Below are positions 1 to 12,300 of a DNA stretch of 64,000 nucleotides, one piece after another. Every line of letters begins with the position of its first letter. Within the stretch, counting starts at the first letter, position 1. The notes below the pieces were generated by a model. That model searched no databases. It was not told where the DNA came from and worked only from the letters and a program-made list of their open reading frames with translations. Made by a program: the position numbers and the translations under genes. This DNA is from Guillardia theta CCMP2712. Its lineage: Eukaryota > Cryptophyceae > Pyrenomonadales > Geminigeraceae. The stretch spans positions 89,349 to 153,348 of the forward strand of contig NW_005434569.1 in the NCBI RefSeq assembly GCF_000315625.1, in the 5' to 3' direction.

Positions 1-2
1 AG

Positions 3-3000
3 CTGGACTTCTTGATGCGCGCAAGAGGCCATCCAGGGATGAAGGTGGTGGATATGAACACTCTCTCTGAGAAGAAGAAAACAGAGAAGAACAGCAAAAT
101 CACCATCACGAAACAGAGATCGTTCGATGCCCGCGGCTCAGAGGTCCATTCCGTTGATACCCTGCATGCGTCAGCGTCAGTCAAAACTGGGACTCAGGCT
201 GTTCAGTTCTTTGCGACAGCGGATGAGAGCGAAGAGACGAAAGTGATGTTTCTCAACCGATGTGACACGGGCTTGGACTTCCGACCATATGACCTCGTCG
301 TTGTTCCAAGAGAAGAGATAAAACAAGAGCATTTCACTATTTCAGCCTCGGGAGTTGTTCATATCAATCCTGGTGAACCTGCCCAGTTCACGCCCCTGTC
401 AGAGTGGTGGAGAGCTTCTTCTATCTTCGGCACTCTCCGGACGATTCCATTCTTCAAGAACTACCTCGTTGCGAAAACTCGAATGCTGTGGTATGAAAAC
501 GTGAGATATAGAAAGTATTGTCAAGTTCGACGTCGTCTAGTGTCGCGGCTCTTCCTGGCTAAGAAAGCTTTCTTCTCGATCCTGATGGAGATCAACAGAC
601 AAACCTTCGACTTGAGAAACGTCAAGTTCATTCAAGTGAAGGACAAAACAACCTACTCTATCGACGACTTCGCTGAGAGTCAAACAGTGGTCAGATCGCA
701 GGCGACCAAGGTGTTTGAGGGCATCTGCGACAAGGTTCAGACGCTCTTGGAGAAAGTCTGTGAAGACGTCTCGTCGCGTGTCAGGCAGTTGGAACTTGGC
801 CCCAAGGAAGACGAGGAGAAGAACGCGAGTGGCAAAGTAAGAAGCAAATCCATGCAGCAGGAGAAGCAGGAGGCGATCGCAAGGCAGAAATCGTTGGCCC
901 TGGCGCGGCAGGAGGTGGGTCTTCTGACTAACTTCATCCGGCTGGCGGACTACATGATGGTGGAAAGTTTGATGACGCTGACGGTTGAGAGCACGGAGGA
1001 CTTCCTAGTGATGCTGCAGTCCAACCACAAGGTGGGAGTTTACAGCATCACGCTCAGCATGGCAAGAGGTCGAATCTTGTACTCTCCCGAGCTCTCTGAC
1101 ATCCAGGCGATGATGGAGATCTTCTTGGATGCGCTGCTCAACTGTGTGCAGTCAGTGCCGAGATTGTTGTACATGTCGGTATTCAAGCCTCACTTCGACG
1201 ACAAAGTCATTGGGCCCAACTTGATGGACATGATTAAGACGAGTACAGTCTGGAAGCAAATCTGCAAAGAGATCGACGAGGTGATCTTGCGAGACTTCAA
1301 CGACATGGTCTCCTACAGCGACTTTGCAAAGGCGTACTTCCCCATCTTCGAGTACTCCGCAGACTACGATCACGATGCGTTCAAGAACCAAGACCATCTG
1401 CAAAACAGCAGGTCGATCAAGCTTGAGATGTTGAAACTCAGAGGATGGGGAGAAGACTTGGATCGAATGAAGCTGCAGAACGTGAACGGGATCTTCCAGG
1501 TGGACAGCAAGACCCTGAAGCATTTCCTGGTGAGCGAGAAGGACAGGGTGTTGGAGGACATGAAGTCCGTGGTCCTCGAAGCTGCAAAGGAGAGCTGTGC
1601 AAAGGTGTTGTCCGACTTCCAGCAGAAAATCAAGATGCTGTCGAAGAAGCCTACCTCTCTCAAAGACTTCGCGTCCTACGTGGAAACGAAGAACGCCATC
1701 ACTAACGAGCTGAAGCTGCTCATGACTTCGTCGCAGACTGTAGACGAGATGTACAAGGTGCTGGTGCAGTTTGACGTTCGGATCCCCTCAGCACAGATGG
1801 TCCTGCTTGACGACCTGCACGCCGTCAACTCGCAGTTTCAGATGCACCTGGACGGGGCAGAGACGGAAGTAAGCGGAAAGATCTCACAGATGTCATCGAC
1901 CCTCAAGAGTCAGATCAACAAACTTGACGATCAGCTCATGAATATCATGGCTTCCCTGGGCTCCGGCATCGTCCTCGACCCCGAGGCCGACTGCAAGGAC
2001 GTGCTGGAGTTCCTGAGCGAGTCCAAGGTAGTCATCGACGACATCAAGCTCGACGCGGAGACGTACTCGCACTATCAGAAGCTCTTCGGCCTCCCTCAGC
2101 ACGAGTACGGGAACCTGATGACGGCGAGCGACATGTTCGACAAGAAGCAGGAGGTCTGGAAGACGATCAACGACTGGGAGGACAATGTCTTCGACTGGCA
2201 GTCGCAGAGCTGGTTCAAGCTGAAGCCCGACGACATGGACAAGGAGATCCAGTCGATGACGAAGCTTGCCACAAAGTTGCACAAGAGGGACAACGACGCG
2301 GTGTCAGAGCGACTGAAGCAGTCCGTCATGCGATGGAAGGGCTTCACTCCTGTCCTCGTCGCCCTCGGGAACCCAGCGCTCAAGGAGAGGCACTGGAAGA
2401 AAATCTTCGAGGCCATGCAGGTGCCGTACCAGCAGGACTTCACGCTCATGGACCTGATCCAGTGGAACGTGTTCATGATCAAGGACACAGTGGAGGAGGT
2501 GTCTGGGGTGGCATCTGGGGAGATGGCGCTGGAGCTACAGCTGCAGAAGATCGAGACGGCATGGAGCGAACTCAAGTTCCAAGTCAAGAATTACAGAGAC
2601 ACCAAAGATGTCTTCATTCTAGGAGGTGTTGCCTCTTCCTTCCCCCCTTCCCTCCTCCTCCTCCTCCTCCTCCTCCTCTTCCTCCTTCCAACATTCTCCG
2701 TGTTCCCCCCGTGATGCTTTCCTTGCCTCCCTTCGCTCGCTCCCTCTCTTCCTTCCTTGCCTGCCTAACTGCCTTCTCCTCTCTTTGTTCGCCTCCTCCT
2801 ACCCGCCCCTTGCTCTCGCGCTCGATCGCATTGTCCTGACGCGCTTTTGCTGCAAAGGCCTCGACGAAGTCTTCGCTCAGCTGGAGGACAACCAGGCGGC
2901 GCTGCAAACGATGCTCGCCTCCCGCTTCGTGGTCGGCATCAGGGCCGAGGTGGAGAGCTGGGACAAGAAACTCTCCCTCCTCTCCGAGACCCTCGACGAG

Positions 3001-6000
3001 TGGCTGGCGGTACAGCGGTCTTGGATGTACCTCGAGAGCATCTTCGGCGCCCCGGACATTCAGAAGCAGCTGCCGCAGGAGACTGTTCAGTTCCTCCGGG
3101 TGGACCAGAGCTGGAAAGACACCATGAGGAAGACCAAGAAGCGGCCTAACTGCATCGAGGCCTGCACAGCTGAGGGGGTGCTGGGCTTGTTCCAGGAGGC
3201 CAATAAGGTGCTGGAGAAGATTCAGAAGAGCCTGGAGGACTACCTGGAGACCAAAAGGATGGGATTTCCCCGCTTCTATTTCCTCTCCAACGACGAGCTG
3301 CTCGAGATCCTCTCTCAGACCAGGGACCCCAAGGCGGTTCAGCCCCATCTCCGCAAGTGCTTCGACGCCATGGCGTCTGCAGACTTCGAGGAGGGGCCTC
3401 CCCTCGAGGGCCAGACCGCTCCCTCCATCCAGCTCGCTGCCATGAACAGCGCAGAGAAGGAGAAGGTCGTCTTCAGCCGCCCCGTCGCCACGGCCCCCAA
3501 GAGTGTGGAGTTCTGGATGTGCGACTTGGAGTTCATGATGCGGCAGACCCTGTTGGACTGGACCATCAAGGCGCGTGCGGCGTACAACGATGACGTCAGA
3601 GAGACTTGGTTCTTCCAGTTCCCCGCCGCCTCCATCTCCACCATCGACCAGGAGGCCTGGACGCGCCTGGCGACCGTCGCAATCACATCCATCACAGACG
3701 GCAGCAACCCCAACGGCCTGCTGGACTTCCAGAAGTACTCGATCGAGCAGATCGACAAGATGGTCGGAGTGATCCGCAACGACCTGACCAACATCCAGCG
3801 GTCAGTCATGGCAAACCTGATCGTCATAGACGTCCACGCCCGTGACGTCACCAAGAGGCTCATAGCCGACAGAGTCACCTCCGTCACTGACTTCGCCTGG
3901 ATCTGTCAGCTGCGCTACTACTGGGACGAGGAGAGCATCAGTGACCAGCATGGGGTGCTGGTGAAGCAGACGAACGCCTCCTTCTTCTATGGCTGGGAGT
4001 ACCTCGGCGTCGTCCCTCGCCTCGTTATCACCCCCCTCACCGACAAGTGCTTCATGACTCTTACTGGTGCCCTCAACCTCCTCCTCGGCGGAGCTCCGGC
4101 GGGCCCTGCGGGGACAGGCAAGACTGAGTCAGTGAAGGACCTCGGGAAGGCGCTGGCGATGCCTGTGGTTGTCTTCAACTGCTCTGACGGCCTCGACTAC
4201 AAGATGATGGAGAAGTTCTTCGCCGGGCTGGCGCAAGCGGGCGCCTGGGCCTGCTTCGACGAGTTCAACAGGATCGACATCGAGGTGCTGTCAGTGATCG
4301 CACAGCAGATCATGACGATACAGAACGCGCTCAAGGCCTACGCCGAGCGGTTCGAGTTCTTCGGCAAGGTGATCGGGCTCAACAGGAACTACGGCTGCTT
4401 CATCACTATGAACCCCGGGTACGCCGGGAGGACGGAGCTGCCCGACAACCTCAAGGCGCTGTTCCGGCCCATGGCGATGATGGTGCCGGACTACGCGCTC
4501 ATCGCAGAGATCATGCTCTTCTCCGAGGGCTTCGGCGACTCTCTCACGCTCGCTCGCAAGCAGACGGCCATGTACCGGCTGGCGTCGGAGCAGGTGTCGG
4601 CCCAGGACCACTACGACTTCGGCATGAGGGCGGTGAAGTCTGTGCTGGTGATGGCGGGGAAGCTAAAGCGAGCAGACCCAAACATGGTGGAGGACGTGAC
4701 TCTCATCCGAGCTCTGCGCGACAGCAACATCCCCAAGTTCCTCTCGCACGACATTCCGCTCTTCGAGGCGATCCTCCGCGACCTGTTCCCAGGGGTGGAG
4801 GTGCCTGCCGTGGACTACGGGACGATCAAGTCGTACATCGAGCAGGAGCTGGTCGGACAGAAGCTGCAGATCATTGGGCCGTTCGTAGGAAAGATCATCC
4901 AGCTGCACGAGACCATGATAGTGCGCCACGGGATCATGTTGGTAGGGGTCACAGCCGTCGGCAAGACGACGGTGTCGACGACTCTTGCTCGCACATTCAC
5001 CAAGATGAAGGAGGACGGGATCGAGCACTTCGATAGGGTCGACCGCTACACCCTCAACCCCAAGTCCATCACCATGGGAGAGCTCTACGGAGAGTTCAAC
5101 CTCCTGACTCTCGAGTGGACTGACGGCATCATCTCCACCATCGTCCGAGAAGCATGCAACTCCGTGGCGGAGGGAGACACGGCCAAGAAGTGGATCAACT
5201 GCGACGGGCCAGTCGACGCCATCTGGATCGAGTCGATGAACACTGTACTAGACGATAACAAGACGCTCTGCCTCAACAACGGTGAGAGGATCAAGTTGCC
5301 CGCTACCATGTCCATGCAGTTCGAGGTCAACGACTTGGCCGTTGCGTCTCCCGCCACGGTCAGTCGATGCGGCATGGTCTACCTCGAGCCCGTCTACCTC
5401 GGATGGAAACCGCTCGTCACCTCCTGGGCCTCTTACGTCCTCGCCGAGCGATTCCCCGAGAGCGAGAGCAAGGTGCTCGAGCTCTTCGAGAAGACGGTGG
5501 ATCCTGCGCTGTTCTTCGTGAGGAGGGAGTGTAAAGAGAACATCGTCTCGACCGACGTCAACCTCGTCTGCAGCATGTTCAACCTCCTCGACGCCCTCCT
5601 GCGCGACACCCACGGGGTGACGGTTGACAACTTTGACAGCATGCTGCCCAACGTCTTCGTCTTCTCCTTCGTCTGGTCCATAGGTGGCAACCTCAACGAC
5701 TCCTCCCTCCCAAAGTTCAACGGCTTCGCCCGCGAGCTCCTGGCCGGCCTCGGCCTCTCCCTGCCTTCCACTCCCTCCCTGTACGACAGCAAGGTCGACG
5801 AGCAGTCGGGAGCATGGAGCCACTGGGAGCAGTCCGTCCCGTCCTTCACCTACAAGAAGGAGCTTCCCTTCTTCAACCTCATCGTCCCAACCATCGACTC
5901 AACCAGGGTCAAGTTCCTGATTCGGGCGGACATCGACGCCGGTTTTCACGTCCTCATTGGGGGAAACTCTGGCGTCGGCAAGACCGTCATGATCCAGGAC

Positions 6001-7321
6001 TACCTCGAGAGCGCGGGAGAGAAGTTCGTGTTCCAGACCAAGTCGTTCTCAGCTCAGACCTCAGCCCGGGCCCTGCAGGCCTTCTTTGAGGAGAAGCTGG
6101 AGAAGATCAGGAAGAACCTGCTGGGCCCGCCGTCGGGCAAGAACTTCGTCTTCTTCATCGACGACCTGAACATGCCCATGACGGAGAAGTACGGGGCCCA
6201 GCCTCCTATCGAGCTGCTGCGGCAGATTATCAACGTCAAAGATGACAAGAATGGAGGGTTCTACGACCTCAAGAAGATCGGCCTCTTCAAGCGCGTCCAG
6301 CATACCCAGTTCATCGCCGCTAACGCTCCTCCCGGGGGCGGACGGTCCGTGGTCACTGCCCGCCTCCTCCGCCACTTCCATCTCATCAACATCCCGGACC
6401 TGTCCGCCTCCACCATGAAGAAGATCTTCGTCTCCATCGCCAACGGCTTCTTCGCCGACTGGCCCTCCGACTTTGCGGGGCTTGCTGAGCCCCTGGTGGA
6501 GGGGACGCTGGGGGTGTACCAGGATATTCAGCAGGCGCTGCTGCCCATCCCCTCCAAGAGCCACTACACCTTCAACCTCCGCGACCTCGCCAAGGTCATC
6601 CAGGGTATCCTCATGGTGGAGGCGAAGCACGTGGAGGACGTGAACGCGCTGCTCCGGCTCTGGTGCCACGAGAGCTCTCGAGTCTTCCGCGACCGCCTGG
6701 TGGACGAGCACGACAGGAGCTGGTACGACGACAAGCTGGTGGAGGTGCTGGAGAAGAACTTCTCCAAGGCCTGGGGGGCCAGCGCGTTCGTGGACGTGGT
6801 GTGGGGAGACTTCTTGCAAGGGGAAGGGTCGCCCTACCTGGAGATCGCAGACATGGAGCTCGCAGCCTCCAAGTTGAAGGAGTTTGCGGAGGACTACACG
6901 CTCAACCTCAACAAGCCCATGGACCTCGTCTTCTTCAAGGACGCCATCCAGCATGTCGGCAGGATCTCCCGCCTCCTTCGCCAGCCCCGTGGCAACGCGC
7001 TGCTGGTGGGAGTGGGAGGGAGCGGGAGGCAGAGCCTGACTCGGCTGGCGTCCTTCATAGCGGACATGAAGTGCTTTCAGATCGAGCTGTCGCGAGGATA
7101 CGGTCTGAACGAGTTCCACGAGGACCTGAAGAAGCTGCTGATTCAGGCGGGGGCGGAAGGAAAGCCGACGGTCTTCTTGTTCACGGACACACAGATCGTG
7201 AAGGAGAGTTTCTTAGAAGACATCAACAACATCCTCAATGCTGGTACATCCTTCCTTCCTCCTTCCCTCATCCTCACCCTGCATGAATGCTGCTCCTGCT
7301 CCTGCTCCCGCTCCCGCTCCC

Positions 7322-7413
<92 letters not shown>

Positions 7414-9339
7414 TCATCTCCTCCGCACTCTTTCCTCTCCCTCTCCTCTTCTTCTTCTCTCTCAGTTTGTTGTTCCTCATCTCACAAGTCTTATTCAGGT
7501 GAAGTACCCGACCTATTTGCAAACGATGAGATGAGCAAGATCATTGATGCTGTTCGTCCCAAGGCAAAGGCTGCCGGCAGGTGAGACGCGTCAATGATGA
7601 TGACGATGATGATCACGATGACGATGACGATGATGATGATGATTGCAAGGCTGGAGACAAAGGACTCTATCTATTCCTACTTTGTCCAACTTTGTCGAGA
7701 GAATCTTCATTGCGTCCTTGCTTTCAGGTGATTTGAACGCCCTTTTCTTCTCTATCTCTCCTCGCTTTCTCTCTCTTCCTCCTCCTCGCCCTCCTCTCTT
7801 CATCTTGCCTCCTATCTTCGGCCACCACAACCAGCTTTCCTTCGCTCCTCACTTCTCCTCCTCTCTTGCTGATCTTCCGTCAGTCCCGTCGGAGATTCAT
7901 TCAGGAATCGCCTCCGCATGTTCCCATCGCTCGTCAACTGCTGCACCATCGACTGGTTCATGTCATGGCCCGAGGACGCGCTCATATCCGTTGCTAAACA
8001 GTTCCTTGCCAAGGTGAACTCCCCGCATGCATCTCCTTCTCCCCTTGCTCCTCCTCCTCCTCCTCCTCCTCCTCCATCGCCCTCTCCCCCTCCCCCTTCT
8101 TCCTCCTCTCCCCTTCCTCCTCCTCTTCCTCTTCCTCCTCCTCTCCCTTCTTTGCCCCCCTCTCTTCCTCCTCTTCCTCCTTTATCTCCTTATTGTCTTC
8201 TTCCGCTACATCTACTACCACCTCCTCCTACATCTCCCTCCCTCACGACATCATCGTGAAACTTGCTCTCTCTCCCGTCCTCCTCTTCACCATCCTGCAG
8301 ATCGATCTCGGCAGCACGGCTATCAGGAACGCCGTCTGCAACGTCTGCATGACCATCCACTCCTCCGTGCGCAGCTGCGCCGCCAAGTTCCTGCAAGAGC
8401 TTAGGAGGCACACCTACACCACTCCCACCAGCTACCTTGAGCTGATCAACATGTACACGTCGATGCTGGAGCAGGAGAGGAAGACCATCAACGACAAGGT
8501 GGAGCGCTACCAGAGCGGATGCGACAAGCTGGAGGCGACCAACGCCATGGTGTCGCAGCTCCAGGCTGAGATCATCAAGTTGCAGCCCGTGCTGGAGGTT
8601 GCGGGGAGAGAGACGACGGAGCTGATCAGTGTCGTCACCAAGGACAAGGAGGCGGCTGCTGTGGTGCAGGCCAACGTGGAGCAGGAGGCGACCAAGGTGA
8701 ATCAGGCGACGAAGGAGGCAAATGCGATCAAGGAGGACGCACAGAAGGACCTGGACGAGGCTCTTCCTGCCTTCGACTCTGCGGTGAAGGCGCTCAAGGC
8801 GCTGAACAAGAACGACATCACGGAGATCAAGTCGTTCAGCAAGCCGCCGGAGATGGTGCAGACGGTGATGGAGGCTGTGTGTATCCTCAAGGGAGTGAAG
8901 CCCAACTGGGACGAGAGCAAGAAGGTGGGTGATCATTATCATGATGAAAAGGAGGAGGAGGAGGAGGAGGAGGAGGAGGAGGAGGAGGAGGAGATTGGTA
9001 TATGACCTTACGTGATATGATGCTGCAGCTGCTGAACGACAACAACTTCCTCGTTGGTCTTGAAACCTATGACAAAGACAATATCTCGGAAAAGATCATC
9101 CGCGGGCTTCAGAAATACATCAACAACCAAGATTTCGTGCCTGATAAGGTAAGATGAAGACAGATGAAATAGCAGGAGAAGCAAGGGATCAATGGAATAC
9201 AGATAGTGATGAGACAGAGGGAGGGAGGGAGGGAGGGAAGGTGGGAGCGAGACAGAGCGGAAGAGAGAAGGGAGAGAGGGAGGAAGGAAAGGAGCACAGG
9301 GACGAGGACGAGGACGAGGATGAGGACGAGGACGAGGAT

Positions 9340-9381
<42 letters not shown>

Positions 9382-12300
9382 TTAGATGTTCGCAGGTCGA
9401 GAAGGTGTCCAAGGCCGCAAAGTCTCTCTGTATGTGGGTCAGGGCCATGGACGTGTACGCGCGAGTCGCCAAGAACGTCGAGCCGAAGAAGCAGAAGCTC
9501 GCAGAAGCTGAGAAGCAGGTGGGGAGCAGCTGGGCTGGTTGCCTGATGGACGGTCTTGTCCTTGCTGAACAGGTTCTGTAGGTGGCGGAGATGAGCAAAC
9601 TGTTGGCGGCGAAGCAGAATGAGCTGCAGACGGTGCTGGATCGAGTGAGGGAGCTGGAGAACAAGCTGTCGGAGACGCTGAAGAAACGAGACGAGCTGCA
9701 GCAGCAGTCGGACGAATGTCAGGCGCGTCTGGGTCGAGCTGAACAGCTCACGGGTGAGAAGATCCGAGAGATTTGGCAGTTGATGATGATGATGATGATG
9801 GTGATGAGGATGATGATAAGGACGATGATGATGATGATGATGATGAGAACAATGATGATGATGATGATGAGAACAATGATGACAACGATGATAACGATGG
9901 ACGATCAGGCGGCCTTGCAAGTGAGCAGAGGAGGTGGACGGCGGAGCTGAAGCAGCTCAACCAGGACAAGATCGATCTCATTGGCAACATCCTCCTCTCC
10001 GCCGGCTCCATCGCCTACTCGGGGCCCTTCACCTCCACCTTCCGGCACCAGCTCATCCAGGAGTGGGTCGCCTCTTGCAAGGAGTATGAGATCCCCGTCG
10101 ACAACCATTTCACTCTCGAGCGCGTCCTCGGGGACCCTCCCGAAGTCCGTCAGTGGAACATCCAAGGGCTGCCTGCTGACCCTCTCTCCGTCGAGAACGG
10201 CATCATCGTAACCCGCGGCCGTCGCTGGCCTCTAATGATCGATCCGCAGACGCAGGCGAACAGGTGGATCAGAGCGATGGAGAAGAAGAACAGGATCCAG
10301 GTGATCAAGCTTACTGAGAGCACCTACCTCCGCACCCTCGAGAACTGCATCCGGGTCGGCAACCCCGTGCTGCTGGAGAACGTGGAGGAGAATCTCGACC
10401 CAGCTCTAGAGCCCGTGCTCTCCCGCCAGGTCTTCAAGCAGCAGGGTCGCCTCCTTATCCGCCTCGGTGACACGGACGTGGACTACAGCCCGGACTTTCG
10501 CTTCTACGTTACTAGCAAGCTGCCGAACCCCCACTACCCCCCCGAGATCTGCGTCAAGGTGACGGTAGTCAACTTCACGGTGACGCCCAAGGGCCTCGAG
10601 GACCAGCTGCTGGTGCAGGTGGTGGCGCACGAACGGCCGGAGCTCGAGGAAGAGAAGAACAACCTCGTGCTGCAGATCGCGACCGGGCAGAAGCAGCTCA
10701 AGGACATCGAGGACAAGATCCTGCACATGCTCGCCGTGTCGCAGGGGAACATCCTGGACGACACAGAGCTCATCGAGACGCTGGGAGCGAGCAAGACAAC
10801 GTCGGTCGAGATCAATTCCCAGCTCGCCCAGGCCTCGGAGACTAAGACGAAGATCGACACAGCATGTGAGGGCTACCGGCCCGTGGCGAAGAGAGGAGCG
10901 CTCCTGTACTTCGTGGTGGCAGACCTGGCAGGGATCGACCCCATGTACCAGTACTCCCTCCAGTTCTTCGTGAAGCTCTTCAACAGCTCTATGGACCGAG
11001 CGGCTCACAGTGAGGACCTGGAGGAGAGGGTTCAGACCATGATCCGCGTTATCACCGAGGACGTGTACACTCAAGTGTGCCGGGGGCTCTTCGAAAAGGA
11101 CAAGAAACTTTTCTCGTTCCTCATCACCGTCCAGATCCTCCGGATGGAGCAGGAGAGCATCTCCGACGGAGAGTGGTCCTTCTTCCTCACCAAGGGAGGC
11201 TTCGTGGACGAGAACGACCTCCCTCTGAACCCGGCAGAGGACTTCATCAACAAGACAGTGCTCGGAGGGCTCAAGAACCTCGACGCGATCCCGACGTTCC
11301 ACGGGGTGCTGGACAGCTTCAGGCAGGAGACGGAAGCATGGAGGGAATGGTGTCAAAACGACTCTCCTCAGGACCTGAAGCTGCCAGCTGGATGGGGGGA
11401 GCGGCTAAACGCCTTTCAGCAGCTGATGCTCATGCGAGTGCTGCGCGACGAGAAGGTCGTGGCGGCGGTAACGATCTTCATCCTCAACAACGTGGGGAAG
11501 TTCTTCGTGGACGTGCCCGCCTTCGACCTCGCGTCCTCGTACAAGGACTCCTCTCCCCTCATCCCCATCATCTTCGTGCTCTCGACGGGAGCAGACCCGA
11601 CGCTCTACCTGCAGAACCTGGCCAGGGACATGGGCTTCTTCGAGCGGCTGAAGATGATCTCGCTGGGGCAGGGGCAGGGCCCCATCGCTGAGTCGCTCAT
11701 CTCCATGGGGAGGGAGGGAGGAGACTGGGTGTGCCTGCAGAACTGTCACCTTGCTTCCTCGTGGATGCCTGAGCTCGAGAAGCTGCTGGAGAGCCATCAA
11801 AGCCTCAAGCTGCACGAAGACTTCCGGCTGTGGCTGACCTCGATGCCCTCCAAGGTGTTCCCAGCTAGCGTCCTGCAGTCTGGGATCAAGCTGACCAACG
11901 AGCCTCCCAAGGGGCTGAGAGCGAACCTGAAGCGAACGTACGAGGACTTGACGGAGGAGGAGTTTGAATACTTCGACGTCAAGGAGGGCCTTGAGGACAA
12001 GGACAACAAGAGTCGAGCATGGAAGAAGCTGCTCTTCGGCCTGAGCTTCTTTCACGCGAGCATTCAAGAGAGGAGGAAGTACGGAGCCATCGGCTGGAAC
12101 ATCCGGTACGAGTGGAACCAGTCGGACCTGCTCACCGCCATGGCGAACTTGCGCATGTACCTGGAGGAGCAGAGCGAGGTCCCGTACGAGACTCTGAGAT
12201 ATGTGGTGGGAGATGTCAACTACGGAGGAAGAGTGACGGACTACATGGACCAGCGATGTGTTGCTGCTATCCTGAGCACCTACTTCTGCGACGAGGCTGT

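Noticed and set aside
6061-7119. 352-codon minus-strand ORF
   Set aside because: Exact antisense of conserved dynein AAA3-AAA4 coding sequence; GC-rich codon bias opens the opposite frame.
9773-9908. Asp/Asn-rich N-terminal extension of the 9773-12619 frame
   Set aside because: It is the GAT microsatellite intron; donor at 9754 and acceptor at 9907-9908 restore the conserved stalk sequence.
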